From Micrasema longulum (lineage: Eukaryota > Arthropoda > Insecta > Trichoptera > Brachycentridae): 64,000 bases of DNA. The notes under the pieces were generated by a model. The model saw only the letters and a program-made list of their open reading frames with translations. It was not told the DNA's origin and ran no database searches. The DNA lies in NCBI GenBank assembly GCA_022494885.1, contig JAGVSM010001654.1, positions 1-64,000 on the forward strand, in the 5' to 3' direction. Position 1 is the stretch's first letter. Every line of letters begins with the position of its first letter. The translations under genes and the position numbers were made by a program. Of the stretch, positions 10,600 to 21,745 are shown in pieces.

Positions 10600-11095
10600 C
10601 AAGAACCTGCTGACGAGTTGTATGTATGCAACTCAGCAGGACTTTAATTTAAGACTATTAAGTATATCTATAAAACAACTTTATTCAAAAGCTTTGTTCA
10701 TATACGCACGTAAACATTATTATCTACCTTCCGTTACAAATACAAGAGTTACTAGTTACTCCACCCTGATGCTGCAAAAAAATAAATACAACCTTCGGTC
10801 AAATAGGATTGGCCTACTACTCGGTTAAAGTGTACAATCTACTTCATTATCCATAAGGACAATTAGTAAGTTCTCACAATATAAAATTGCGATTAAGAAA
10901 TGGATAGTGGAGGGGGGTTGCGCACGGATCGATGAGTGGATCAAGCCAAATAGGTAAAATGTGTGTACTGTTTATGAAATTTGTTCTATTGGTGTATATA
11001 AATTGGTTTTTTATAGATTCCCTGTTATTAAGTATGCATATTTATTTTTTTTGCAATAAATTTATAAATAAATAAATAATAAATAAATACACATA
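10600..11095 (+). mobile_element. LINE fragment: RT C-terminus and 3' UTR
   Basis: Reads LLSISIKQLYSKALFIYARK, a Leu/Arg-rich stretch NKYNLRSNRIGLL, then broken remains of YNLL...LRNG, as at the end of CR1/jockey-like RTs. It has a 3' UTR with AATAAATTTATAAATAAATAAATAAT and then a CA-rich run. Confidence 0.7.
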
Positions 11096-11179
11096 CACAC
11101 ACCCATGCGCACCCGCATACACACAAACATAAAATATACAAAATCTAATTAATATATGCGAAACTTCATGATTGCCTTC

Positions 11180-11490
11180 TGTACTTTTTTCATTATTCAT
11201 ATTTCATTTTTAACATCTAGTAAGGATCTCCAATCCGCGGCATGCATCAACCTCTCTAACTCCCTACGATCAATGTCATGAAAGAGCGAAGTAACAAGTA
11301 ACAAAAAAAAGAACACTTTCTTCAACTTGACAACATCCTGACAATTTGTTCTTACATTTCGTGACGTAGAAACATAATTAAACTGAATGTTGTCCTTATG
11401 GATTTGAAGAAAACAATTCTTTCCAAATAATGATTTTGTATCTAGAAAGTTAGAATATCTGAAGAGCCTGTCTGATCTCACGTAGCGCCT
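11180..11490 (-). mobile_element. probable LINE linker between endonuclease and RT
   Basis: A 94-codon minus frame contains FHDIDRRELERLMHAADW and RSLLDVKNEI. It resembles the linker of jockey/CR1-type polyproteins, where an (F/L)xx(I/L)DW(R/D) motif follows the endonuclease. No other part of such an element is adjacent, so the assignment is tentative. Confidence 0.4.
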
Positions 11491-12100
11491 GAAGTTGGTT
11501 ATTTTCTCCTAGATTGGCGTAGCTGTGTCGTTGTTAACCTTACTTGTTAAAACTCCTCTAAATGTATGCAAACTTTGAAACTTCCACGGAGTCCTGCCCT
11601 AAATAGAATTTTAAACTAGTTCGTTACGTGTTCACCAGCGTAATGACTGCATTACTAAAATTATTTTTTTTATGGCTGATTTTATAAATACGAAGTTTTA
11701 CCCCCTAAGATACAACTTAAAACAACGTGGCATAAAAATACTTTTGTTGTTTGTAGTCAGTGAAACCTCCTATATAAACAGGGGAAAGTAAATACCTCAA
11801 AAAATTACTAATGGATGAAAAAAAAACTCTTTTTTTTTTTTTTAACGCGGCTGAAATGTGATCTCTTAGACAAATGTGTAGGAAATCAATGCATGACAGG
11901 GTTACAAATGATGAAATCAGGCGAGAGTGTAAATCTGAGTAAGGTATAATTGATAAGATTAAGAAAGAGTCTCTTATATGTTTTTTTTTAAATAAAGAAG
12001 TTGCATATTTTTGGCCTTGCTTATTATGTACAAGGCTTATTTTAACTGCAAAAGGTATGTTCCTTATGATTTCTCCGACTATAGTGTGAGAATCTGGTGG
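11491..12100. other. unassigned DNA
   Basis: No gene or known repeat seen. Homopolymer T run near 11830. Confidence 0.35.
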
Positions 12101-12107
12101 TGAAAAC

Positions 12108-12625
12108 TCATACCGGAGAAGCTGGACTATTGAAAGGCATCAACAGACCTTTCGTTCCACTTTGAGAGCGTTTGGCATTTTGTGTGCTTTTTTTATTTAT
12201 TTCACTAATCACCTTTACTATTTTTACCATGTATGATATTACCTGATGCGATACGTTCTTATGACTTATTACTATTACGATATCTTCTAGGTCCTCATCC
12301 AGACTTCTGTATCGCGCCTCCAGCTGCACTCGCTCTAAGCTGAAAATGGGACAATGCATCAACAAATGAGGGAAATCTCGGGGTGTCTCGTCATCGCATG
12401 GACAGCTATTGATTTCTGAAAGCTTAAAACGGTGAAGATAGCTCAAAAAATCTCCGTGGCCTGTAAGGATTTGAGTAATACCTTAAGAGTTTTGCCTCTT
12501 ATTTTCTTTTTTGCAAAACTTAAAGGAAATCTGTCAAAATCAGGAGCTGTTTTCTTGAGAGTAGCTTCTCGAGCCTTTTCATCTGCTTTTAATTGCCTTG
12601 AATTCCGCAGTGGCCTTTTATCCAT
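12108..12625 (-). mobile_element. LINE C-terminus with CCHC-like motif (I/R1-type)
   Basis: The minus strand reads TQILTGHGDFLSYLHRFKLS, then SCPCDDETPRDFPHLLMHCP, a C-x-C...H...C zinc-knuckle-like end that follows RNase H in I/R1-type retrotransposons. A charged stretch and SGTKGLL...PASP follow. An upstream segment in another frame (DKRPLRNSRQLKADEKARE) fits the preceding region. A partial relative sharing the SGTxGLL...PASP end lies at 58281-58562. Confidence 0.75.
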
Positions 12626-12925
12626 CCGATATACATACTCTGTGAGATGTTGTGGTCATATAGAACGAATAGATGACGGAAGAATGGTTTAGCAAGTATA
12701 TAACGTGGCAAAAATGAACGGTAACGTGAGACGAATATGACTAAGAAAGACGTGACATGATCAGATAAACCAAAATTTTAAAGCTGGTCATGTCAAAAGC
12801 AGGCAGAACCAAAAGGCATGTATGACAAGATGTATGAATGTGAAAAAGCTATAAATGTATGCCAGCCCATTCTTGTCTACCCCTACGGTGAAATAGCGTG
12901 ATGGTAGTAGTAGTAGTTTTATTGC
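12622..12925 (+). mobile_element. RTE-like LINE 3' end with TAG tail
   Basis: Reads SVRCCGHIERIDDGRMV, a stop, QVYN, NGNVRR and HVKSRQNQKACMTRCMNVKK. This is the usual end of RTE-type polyproteins (RWxGHxxRMDxxRxxKxxY...GxxRRGRPR). It terminates in GATGGTAGTAGTAGTAGTTT. The copy at 4085-4312 is a shorter relative. Several stops; dead. Confidence 0.75.
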
Positions 12926-13521
12926 ATAGCTTAAAATATATGTTTTAGTATTTTCCTCTTAAATATAGACACAAAACAACGTGTCATCTGTTTTTCTCAA
13001 AACCCAGTATTCAAAGACATACGTCAGCATCTACCTACACGGCGTGATAGTATTTTGGAAATGATCAAGTTACGATGCAATTCAAGTACCAATGAAGTTC
13101 TTGTGTACCACTGCGCATAGTTTTAGGTATGAATTAAAGAATCTTAAGGGCTGTTTGAAATTACGCGATTTAAAATTTCATATCACGGGTTCGACGCGTT
13201 TATTGTTTTTCCCGCATCATGTCTTTAGCGAGCATGTCTTTAATGAAATAATTTAAAGTCAGATCTTCAAGTAAAGTTGTCTGAAATCTGTTCATTTATC
13301 TCTTTTTCAGCCACGTACCAAAATAATATCAAGTCATGTCTATCTAGTCTCATTATGCAAATGTTATATATTCGCGGATTCCACAAACTGCTAGCTTAGC
13401 ACAAGCGTCAACTAGAGTTTTCGTTCGAAATTATTAGTACGGAGCCGAAACGAAAGCGAATACAGAAGGCTTATTCTGAAACTATTTCGTTCGTTCGTCT
13501 TATATCCATCTCACTTTAATG
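12926..13521. other. unassigned DNA
   Basis: No gene or repeat recognised. Confidence 0.35.
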
Positions 13522-14117
13522 CAAAGGTCGACAAACTGCGGCACGCGAGCCACATTCGGCTCTTAAACCACTTGACCGTGGCTCATACAGCGCAAGTTTC
13601 TCATTCATACGATTTATTTCGTTTACCGGTTCTAAGGAACAACTTTCAGGATTATTGCCACACGTAGCGAGAATATTGCAAATGCTGTCATTAAATGCAT
13701 GGAAGAACATAATTTTAAACTCGATAAAATTGTTTCAATGATGCAGATAGGGCAAAACGTATTTTAAAAAATATTTTCAAGTCAAAAATTAATCACGAGA
13801 TACTTCTTAACCGTTGCATCATTCACCAAAAACCGCTTTTCAACATTTCGAACATTTCCAGAAGAAATGTTTTGATGGTATATATTGTCATCATAATTTT
13901 AGCTAAATATTTTTATCATCGACAATTTAAAGCATTTCTGGTTAAAATGTAGAGCAAATACACATATTTTCTGCTGTTTATGCAAGTACTTGATTAAAAA
14001 AGTACGTTGGCATTACTGAAGAAACCGTTTAAAACAGACATTTGGCTCTTAAAAGAAATCTTAATTTTTTAACTGCTCATCTTTGGCTCTTTTGACTAAT
14101 GAGTTTACCGACCACTG
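13522..14117 (+). mobile_element. hAT transposon remnant, internally deleted
   Basis: Imperfect terminal inverted repeats CAAAGGTCGACAAACTGCGG and TACCGACCACTG match the CAGTGGTCGGCAAACT type of hAT ends. Inside, a decayed frame reads ENIANAVIKCMEEHNFKLDK and, later, NHEILLNRCIIHQKPLF; the CIIHQ block is characteristic of hAT transposases. Length about 596 bp, far below an autonomous hAT. The flanking 8-mers agree at only 5 of 8 positions, so the duplication is decayed. Sister copy: 35991-37124. Confidence 0.8.
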
Positions 14118-15388
14118 TTCTAACGCAATCGAAATCGTATTTTGCTCTCATTCCTTCTCATACGATACAAATGAATTTACGAAACGAATTACTTTCAGAA
14201 AAAGGCCACTAATAACAATTGCCTAATATGTCCTTTCGTTCTGTTAAATCTAAAGTATTTCGGTACGCTCAGATATTTTAAATTATAATTTAATAAATCA
14301 TTAAAAATCGTAAACAAAACATTACAACACGTCTTTAAATTGTTTTAGAGCACATTTGACTATGAAATCACATTGAAAAATCGTTAAAACATGCCTAAAG
14401 TGCGACTTTTAAAATTGGGTCCAATGTGACCCACCACCGCTACGCCCGTTTTTTTTGGCCAGCGCGCTTTACCTTTTTAATATTTTAAGTAAGATTTTTT
14501 TGTAATATGTTCTTTTTCTTGTGTTTGGGTAGTAATGAATAAATAATTACAAACATTAAAATAAAATAAAATTTCAAGTTAGGATTTCAACAAGCATTTC
14601 ATTGCATTTAGCCATGCTTATGTAGCGAATCTTCGCTTAACCATAGAGAAAAAATATACTTTCGTTCGGCACGAAATTGAAATCCAAATAACGCGTGCAC
14701 GCGTGTTCGAGTTTGCACCAACTACTTATGGTTTTTCGCTAAAACGATCGCAATTGCCTTCGTTGAGTTCGATTTGTTTATAGACGCCCTTTTGACTATG
14801 GACAAAGCTCTATAAGAGAATATCCCGTATCTGTAGCAAGAAAATTAAGATAAGAAACTCAACATACAACGCCATGTTAAATACAAGTGTTTTAAACATA
14901 ACAAAAGGTTAGTTCTACACACAGAAAAGATTGTATTACTTGTATAAAACGAAAATGTTAACTTGAGGATATTTTTTTTAAAAACCCCTAAAAAACTCAG
15001 TCATCTAGGCACCTAATACAAGTACTATAGTAGGTTAACAGAGTTATCTACACTTGTCTTTAAAGTAAAATTTAATTTTCTGTACTAAAATGTATTTATT
15101 TGTTTGAAAATTTGTATATATTTCAAGTAGTTGAACATGTTTAAAAAAAAAGTGAATATGCATTTAATTTTCCACAAAGAAATTTGTTCGTTTTTACTTT
15201 TGAATATAACTCTGTAGTGTGGGCCCTGAGCCCCGATTACAATAAAACGTTAACAGTTATCTTAGACTATCTATAGAGTAAAATAGAAAATTTGTATATT
15301 TGTTTAAAAATTTAAAGTATCTATGTCGGCAACCTATAATCGAAAATGTTTTTTTTTTTTAGTTTTTGAATATACTTTAATTCATTGA
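14118..15388. other. unassigned DNA
   Basis: AT-rich, with an AAAATAAAATAAAAT run near 14560 that could be an old LINE tail. No coding remnants seen. Confidence 0.35.
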
Positions 15389-15560
15389 ATTGGGTTGTGG
15401 TCCCGTGGCTAGTGTCGTGCACTCGTGGATCAAAGGTACAAGGTTCACACCCTACCACAACGTAATTCTCATTTTCTAATAGTGAGTTATTTACGACTCA
15501 TTTAAAATGGCTACAAAATTAAAATTTTTGGTTAAATCATAAAAACGCAAATCTTTCTTT
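15389..15560 (+). mobile_element. tRNA-derived SINE family 1, copy a
   Basis: A tRNA-like head GGGTTGTGGTCCCGTGGCTA is followed by a decayed B box (GGTTCACACCC). The body TTTTCTAATAGTGAGTTATT and CATAAAAACGCAAAT match the copies at 22749 (plus) and 27368-27530 (minus). Confidence 0.75.
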
Positions 15561-15825
15561 AAAAAAAAACCATTACTTGATGGTACATAGGACACTGCAG
15601 TTCCAAGTTCAAACCCCGCTCTATAATTGAATTCATTTTTTATCACGTTTGTATTTCCGACTTGTTAAAAATAGACACAAAATAAAAATATTTGAAAAAG
15701 TAATTCATAAAAACTCAAATATTTATGTTTTATTTATAAATAAAAATATCATTATTCGAAAATTAAATATTGCAGTGTTACATATAGTCCTAAACGAATT
15801 CATGGCGATTGGTATTGGAAATAAT

Positions 15826-16015
15826 TATTCATCATCATAAAACAATTATCCGCACCCAGTGGTGCATAGAGCACAGAATTGTTAAATCAAATGCAGCGTA
15901 TCTCGATCATTTGTTACGGGAAGGTAAGGTCATCAATCTTTCGCTTCAGGTGCCAGTCCAGGGACAAAAAATTACTTTAGTCGAAAACACTTTTGAAAAC
16001 AAATATTAAAGGTCA
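15826..16015 (-). mobile_element. SINE family 3, body and 3' end
   Basis: On the minus strand the body GTCCCTGGACTGGCACCTGA is shared with 62878-63055. The 3' end CTATGCACCACTGGGTGC with a TGATGATGA tail is shared with 7218 and 39222. The tRNA-like head is absent from this copy. Confidence 0.65.
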
Positions 16016-16375
16016 ACCTTCCCGAGAACTTATTTATTTAAACACTTTATATACGTATACAGTTTACATACATGTGCATAAGAGCGGACATATTGCCTTT
16101 AGGCAATTTCTCCCTTCCTACCCAATCTGTTTAATTTGAGAAAATCAGTGGTATATAAACATATTGTCCGTTTATTCATAATATCTTTCTTGATCAAAAC
16201 ATTGATAAAATGTTTTTTTTAAGTTAAAATTGACTAAATATCTACAGTATACTACGAAAAGAGGAGAGGGTGACGAGGGAAGAAAGAGGGAAGAAAAAGG
16301 AAAAACTTTAATATTCAGGAAGTGACATTTCATACGTGTTTTGAATGTTTATAAAGAAGAAGCGTATTTAAATTT
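16016..16375. other. unassigned DNA
   Basis: Purine-rich patch 16255-16305 (GAGGAGAGGG...GGAAGAAAAAGG). Nothing else seen. Confidence 0.35.
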
Positions 16376-16500
16376 ATTTCAACAGAGAGGGTAATAATTT
16401 TTAAGAAGGTAATATGGAAGTCCAGTCATTTACAGGGCTTACGACCTGTCATTGGCTGGCTTAAGTGGCCACTTTACACATTTTGTAACATTCACTATTC
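16376..16500 (+). mobile_element. FB12 fragment
   Basis: Unit U from AACAGAGAGGGT through the core (GGGCTTACGACCTGTCATTG, GTGGCCACTTTACACA) to AACATTCACTATTC. It abuts the LINE at 16500; no terminal module. Confidence 0.75.
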
Positions 16501-16925
16501 CAGCCAGTCTGCAAGCATTTTGACATAATCAAACATTGTTGAAGAAGAAGCGTCTCTAACATTAGTGAGTTTATTCCATAATCGAGCAGCTACTACTGTA
16601 AAAGAGGAGGCAAGAAAATTAGGACGATGAAAGGGTATTAAAAGGCTTCTCTCGTTGCCTGAACGGAGAGATAGTCCATGTTGTGATAGAGGTTGGAAGA
16701 GCTCTCTCCGATAAACAGGTGAAGTAAGATAATTTAAAATATTTTGAAGAAGTGATACAATGTGAATGTTTCTTCTTTGCCTGATACTGAGCCAGTGTAG
16801 TTGCGTGCAGTATTAGGTTATGTGATCGAATCTGCAAAGGTTAAAGATAAATTGTATACAAACATTCTGCAATCGTTTCAACTTATCGATCGCCTGTATA
16901 TTGCAATTACTAGAAAAAAAAACTT
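16500..16925 (-). mobile_element. LINE fragment: RT C-terminus
   Basis: The minus strand reads AIDKLKRLQNVCIQFIFNLC, RFDHIT, a stop, YCTQLHWLSIRQRR, QPLSQHGLSLRSGNERSLLI, PNFLASSFTVVAARLWNKLT. This is a well kept C-terminal region of over 130 codons (pattern LHWLxIxxRRxxH...RSxxxxLxIPxxxTxxxxxSFxVxAxRLWNxLP). One premature stop. Same broad family as 41935-42745. Confidence 0.87.
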
Positions 16926-17245
16926 TAGTAAACGTTATAAATTGTTTAATTAAATAAAACACGTTTCTTTCGTCTCCTAAGACCACCAATCCTGAAGGAT
17001 GTTGTTTTTTTATTACTTTACATTCAAAGAGTTTTTTGCCTGTGAAATTCGTAGCCGTGGGAGAGATAGGTTTAGAGAATTAGCTTAAGCCAAAATAAGT
17101 TTTTTAGTTCATTATTTATGAACGTGTTCAGCACATATCTTCATTAGCGAACTGTGTTTACCATTTATTTGTAAAGTTACTCTAACGATAGTGAAATGTT
17201 TCTTTATTTTATTTTAGTAAAAATACAGAGTCCATTTTGAACATA
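16926..17245. other. unassigned DNA
   Basis: No gene or repeat recognised. Confidence 0.35.
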
Positions 17246-17345
17246 CGGGGTGTGGCGTAATGAACGGTTGACCTTATACCCACGTCTAGGGGACATCATC
17301 ATGGTTCAGAAAATCAAAAATTGTGTTTTGTAAAAGTCTCATAGT
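17246..17345 (+). repeat. interspersed repeat, GGGTGTGGCGTAATGAACGG type
   Basis: Shares about 100 bases (CCTTATACCCACG, GGACATCAT, GTTCAGAAAATCAAAAATTG) with the minus-strand block at 20118-20245. A GGGTGT-type end is seen in many insect DNA repeats, but the class is not determined. Confidence 0.55.
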
Positions 17346-17659
17346 TTTCAAGTTATTACTCATTTTTTGACATTTTTAGAAATTTGCACCCCTCGCCACT
17401 CTTTTCGGTGGCAACATCGCAAATCAATAAAGGAAATTTCTACAAAGTGTCAGGACGAGCAGCTATTGGCTGCACAATAAATATCGGCACCTTGAAGGAT
17501 TAACCACGGGAGTCATATTAAATGATTTTTCTTTATTTTTCTCAAAAAAAAAAAACACATTACAGAATTTATGCAATAGTTTCAATATGTCGGTAGAAAT
17601 ATATATGTATGAAAATGTCTCATTTACATTATGAGGATAACTTTTATTATAACACAGTA

Positions 17660-18565
17660 ATATTAATTTATGCTAAGTACTTGTTTTAGTGTATCAGTGT
17701 TATTATTGCACATGTTAGGGTGGGTGACGGTGTGTGTATGTGTAAGTATTTCATTTATGTGGCAATGTGTAGGGAATATATTATATTATACATTTGTCAG
17801 AAGCCATTTGGAATACGCCTCTCAGAAATGGAATCCCCAGTATGCCATATATATATAAGTAGAATAGAAAATATTCAAAACAAATTTATAAAGTACCTTA
17901 AATACAAAACCGGTATTTTTTATGTATCTACTCTCACTGCCTCCACCTTCCATGGAATCATTTCTCTACAATACCGCAGAGTGTGTGCGGACCAACTACT
18001 GCTTTACAAAATTATGACAGGAATGGTTGACTGTACAGAGCTGCTTGGTTTTATAACAATACATGTGCCAGCCAGGATTTGTAGACGGTACCACCTGTTT
18101 CATGTACCAATAAGTAAAACATCGTATGTTAAAAAATGCTTTTTTTCGTAGGACTTTTTCAATGTACAATACAAAATTTAAAAATATAGATTACACAAAC
18201 ATCACTCTGTCAGATTTAAAAATTTACACTAAAAATGTATTATGTAACTTAGTAGACATTATAATAATAAATATGTACATCTCCCCTCCCCTCCTTATCC
18301 TCTCTTCAAGCATTTTTGTCCTTATCCCGCCCAATTTACAGTAACTTAAAAAATCTTTGATTATTGAGTACATGAAAATAACATTTTATATGTATAAATT
18401 GTATGTATTTATTTGATATGTAATATATTTTCTTTACTAACTTTGTATACTATGTGGAAATCTGTTATTAGTTCTGAGTTTATACACTATATCTGTTTGT
18501 TTACTAAAAATATGTATGTAGAACTGTTGATTTCCCAAATAAAATAAAATAAATAAAAATAAAAT
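17660..18565 (+). mobile_element. LINE fragment: RT C-terminus and 3' UTR
   Basis: Reads YTFVRSHLEYASQKWNPQYA, shifts frame, RIENIQNKFIKYLKYKTGIF, QYRRVCADQLLLYKIMTGMV, HVPARICRRYHLFHVPIS, shifts again, then YNTKFKNIDYTNITLSDL. A CR1/jockey-type RT end with two frameshifts. The 3' UTR (about 18420-18540) recurs at 41048-41180. The tail is AAATAAAATAAAATAAATAAA. Confidence 0.88.
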
Positions 18566-18956
18566 ATAAGTGGACTTATTGAAAATGATTATCAAATATT
18601 ATTTTATATATTTAATTTTTTTTTAAATCCTTAATGAGGAAACCTTCGATGCAAAATTGTTTAGATCGCTCCGGCCTAAAATCCAAAATTAAAAACATGT
18701 AAAAAATCCAAATAAATAAAAAATATATTTACGTAAGTACTCATATACACACAAACATATATGATTACATGTATGTTTGTATAATATGTAAATATTTAGG
18801 ATTATTCTTTTAGAATATCAATAATGAAGTTATTTGTTGTTAATTTTGTTGTATATAATTACTGTATTTATAACTTAAAAACTGTAGAAAGTGAATTCCT
18901 GTGTTTTATCCTCTGAAGGTACAGATATTTTAAGTGAAGCCAAGTTCATTAAAAGG
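18566..18956. other. AT-rich spacer
   Basis: No feature recognised. Confidence 0.4.
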
Positions 18957-19490
18957 CGTAAAGCATATACGAGGCGAGTTTTTTAGGTAAGTACCGTTTT
19001 GAAATTCTGCCGCCGTAGCACTGAGGTCAGTGTCCTGCACATGCGCACACTGTACTTACATATGTCAAAAAGCCACAGACGCCATTGCGGCATCAGCCGA
19101 TCGTGTTCACAGTTGCTTCTGCGTATTCAAAATGCCTCCGCCTATAGAGAATGCCACAAACTGTGAAATACATTAAGCTAATACATTAAGCTGCATTCAC
19201 GCTTTTAGCGTGAATGCAGTTGACATTAACCTCAAATTTGTGAAGTTTATGTCAAAAACATTATGAGTGATGGAATGATGAGCAAAAAGGTGAGCGCTTT
19301 CAAAGATGGCCGAGTGAATGTTCATAACAAGGAACGGTGAAGGCGAACCTTAGTGATCACTGACGATTGGGTGCATTTGGCGGCAAACTTATGTCATGAC
19401 AGAATCCAAAAGCTTGTAGTTCGATATGACAAGAAAAACAGTGGTATTTCATGTAAAAATAAAATTGTTACAAAATGTTAACTTATTTTT
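18957..19490 (+). mobile_element. mariner transposon, internally deleted
   Basis: A leader with TTTTTTAGGTAAGTACCG precedes a start codon at 19132 (MPPPIENATNCEI). The N-terminal helix-turn-helix region continues in another frame with NIMSDGMMSKKVSAFKDGRV and NVHNKER. It is then joined directly to the extreme C-terminus (CHDRIQKLVVRYDKK). The DDD catalytic core is missing, so this is a MITE-like deletion derivative with frameshifts. Confidence 0.82.
19191..19219. repeat. perfect 13-bp hairpin inside mariner
   Basis: CTGCATTCACGCT, loop TTT, AGCGTGAATGCAG. It is preceded by a direct duplication of ATACATTAAGCT. Both look like local template-switch products, since the right arm belongs to the mariner coding sequence and the left arm is its inverse copy. 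Confidence 0.85.
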
Positions 19491-19494
19491 AAAA

Positions 19495-20045
19495 AGTATT
19501 TTATTTTATTTTTATTTATTTTTTATTTTATTTTATTTAGAAAACATAAAGTCATACAAAATAAGTACTAAGAACAACAATTTTTTAACATAAAACGACC
19601 AATTAAGTTTTCATAAATTAAAAAGATATAAACATTAAATGTGACAAAAAATAAAAAATAAATAAGAATTTTAAGTGAGAAAATAATAATTGTTGACATT
19701 TGCGTTTTCCATGGAGGTAATAAATTAAAATAAATAAAAATACCGAATGTACACTCCGAGCCATCCACGCACACACATGAACGCACATATAAACATACAC
19801 AAACATATACATTACATGCGGCACATATACATAGCATAAACCACTAAAGATGCACATTCATCAACTATCCCAAATAATCGTCCCCACGAAGAAATTTTTT
19901 GTACAAATGTAACGTGCAGTTAAAAATGTCTACATCAATACTGAGTCCGTTATAATTTCTACAGGTACGTCTAATGAATGAATTCGAGGTATAATTGTTT
20001 TTACAAGTTGGTACATAAAAAAGGGAATTTAATCAAGTATAGCGA
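19495..20045 (-). mobile_element. LINE 3' end (same family as 47040-47790)
   Basis: The minus strand ends an RT frame with FIRRTCRN, GLSIDVDIFNCTLHLYKKFL and a stop. A GT-rich 3' UTR follows (ATGTGCCGCATGTAATG), then an A-rich tail of AAATAAAATAAAATAAAA. The plus-strand copy at 47 kb matches throughout. Confidence 0.82.
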
Positions 20046-20117
20046 AGAGGACAACGGAAACCAATATTTTGTAAAAGATACGGCGAATCAACTATGTTAT
20101 GTATTGAAACGGTACTT

Positions 20118-20245
20118 AATTTTAAAACACCCCTCGTATTAAAGCTCGATTACTAAACACAATTTTCGATTTTCTGAACTATCATGATATCCTCTATCCA
20201 TAGGTATAAGGTTATCCATTCATTTAGCGACGCCCTGTATATTAA
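20118..20245 (-). repeat. interspersed repeat, partner of 17246-17345
   Basis: On the minus strand: TACAGGGCGTCGCTAAATGA, CCTTATACCTATGGATAG, GTTCAGAAAATCGAAAATTG. The shared blocks occur in the same order as at 17 kb. Confidence 0.55.
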
Positions 20246-20394
20246 AAGGAAAAATATGATTATTAAACACAGCAACGTAAAACTTCAAACTAAACAATAA
20301 AATGAAAAACACAAACAAAACATAAAGGACAAGCGTTATAGGATTTAGCTTAATTACAGATTTAAAAAAATAGTTGAATATTATTATTACTTTT

Positions 20395-20605
20395 TTTATT
20401 ATTTTTTTATTGAAGCTAAACCTCTATTTTGAGGCTTGTCAGCAGGTGAGATAGAGGGGATATGGAAGGAGGTAATGATAAATACACCACAACGCCCAGA
20501 CCAATTGAGAAAAAAACCTTTTTTGGATTTTTTTCTTGCAACTGGCAAGAATCAACCCCCTCTCGATGCTAGTTTTACAGTTAGCCAACTGCGCCACGGC
20601 GCATT
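20395..20605 (-). mobile_element. tRNA-derived SINE family 2
   Basis: The minus strand starts GCGCCGTGGCGCAGTTGGC, a tRNA-like A box, with a B-box-like GGTTGATTCTTGCC about 45 bases later (20543-20603). The unrelated body includes GCGTTGTGGTGTATTTATCA and ends near GAGGTTTAGCTTCAATAAAA. Single copy here. Confidence 0.6.
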
Positions 20606-21360
20606 TGGTTAGATATATTTAGGTTAGTATACTTTTAGTATTTATCAAATATAAAATATACATTTGATGAGTAGTAAAAGTATAGATAAATTTATATCTT
20701 TTGGTTTTTTTTTGGTAACTAAGGATAGCTTCCGTTTTAAGACATTAAAAATATTTGTTTTAGAATACTGTTATTTTTCTCATAAATATTTTTCACTACA
20801 ATTTTTTTTTGTCTTTTTATAAATTTTTCCATTTTTATACGTAATTTATATCAACAATTATGTGTCGAAAATTGCGGATCAATAAAGTGATCAATACCTT
20901 AATAATTAAGATGCAGTTTTTTGTTGACATTTCTGATAATTTTGGGTAGAGGGTTCTGGAACCCTTAATTAGTCCTATGATGACCGAGGAATAGAATTTC
21001 ATTATTTCTCAATCTACGTAAAATAATATTAAGGGATATTTGTTGCAGAATATTTGGGGAATCAAATAAAATATTCAGTATTTTAAAGATGCCGATTATT
21101 TTTTGCCAATATTTTTGTGCTCTTTACACAATTTTAAATTCCCATTGACATTTTAAATTATTATTTTTAAATAAAAAAAAACATGCTTTTTAACCGTGAA
21201 TTAAAATTTGGCAGCCGATTTAAGCCTGTTCGTGGACACCATGTGCTCCAACTAAGAAAGGAACGTAAAATGATGATGATGATGATTGTATTGAGTGTTA
21301 ATAAGCGCGACATCATTTTTTTCAAATAAAGAGAACAAGCGGACACAACAGAAAAAAATG
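20606..21360. other. AT-rich DNA with a TGA-repeat tail near 21272
   Basis: GTGGACACCATGTGCTCC at 21231 followed by AAAATGATGATGATGATGATT resembles the 3' end of a retroposon with a TGA tail, perhaps a decayed SINE family 3. Nothing else is recognised. Confidence 0.35.
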
Positions 21361-21745
21361 TATAAATTAGTCAATAATTTAAAGCATCTTCGCCGTACAC
21401 TGCGCGAATATCGTGAACAGCTTTGACAGCTTTATTCCCTTGGTTGAACGTGGATAGAAGGTGGTGTCGAAAATGCTTACTTTCATCTACTTGACATTCC
21501 ATTTTGAAGACTAGTAATCAAGTGGAATAATATATGTAACGCAAAAGCAAAAATTTTTTGTAAAGAATATTTTTTTTTTATAACGTACAACATTTACCCA
21601 TATAATTATAGTATACCAGAGGGCGCATAGAATCATGTTTACATACATCGCACAGTGTCCGAAAATCTGACATCCCGCCTGCGCGCATGCGTGAAGTGGC
21701 AGCGTCATGTTACCAGACTGCGAACAATTTACTATCATAACACAA
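21361..21745 (-). mobile_element. mariner-like element, 5' leader and N-terminus
   Basis: From the start codon at 21504 the minus strand reads MECQVDESKHFRHHLLSTFN, QGNKAVKAVHDIRAVYGEDA and then a stop. This is the first helix-turn-helix of mariner transposases (pattern xxLLFxFxxGxxAxxAARxICxVYGEdA). Its leader to about 21745 resembles 60-190. The rest of the gene is lost. Confidence 0.78.

Noticed and set aside
19568..19857. overlapping Cys/Val-rich minus frames
   Set aside because: GT-rich LINE 3' UTR, duplicated at 47452-47670.
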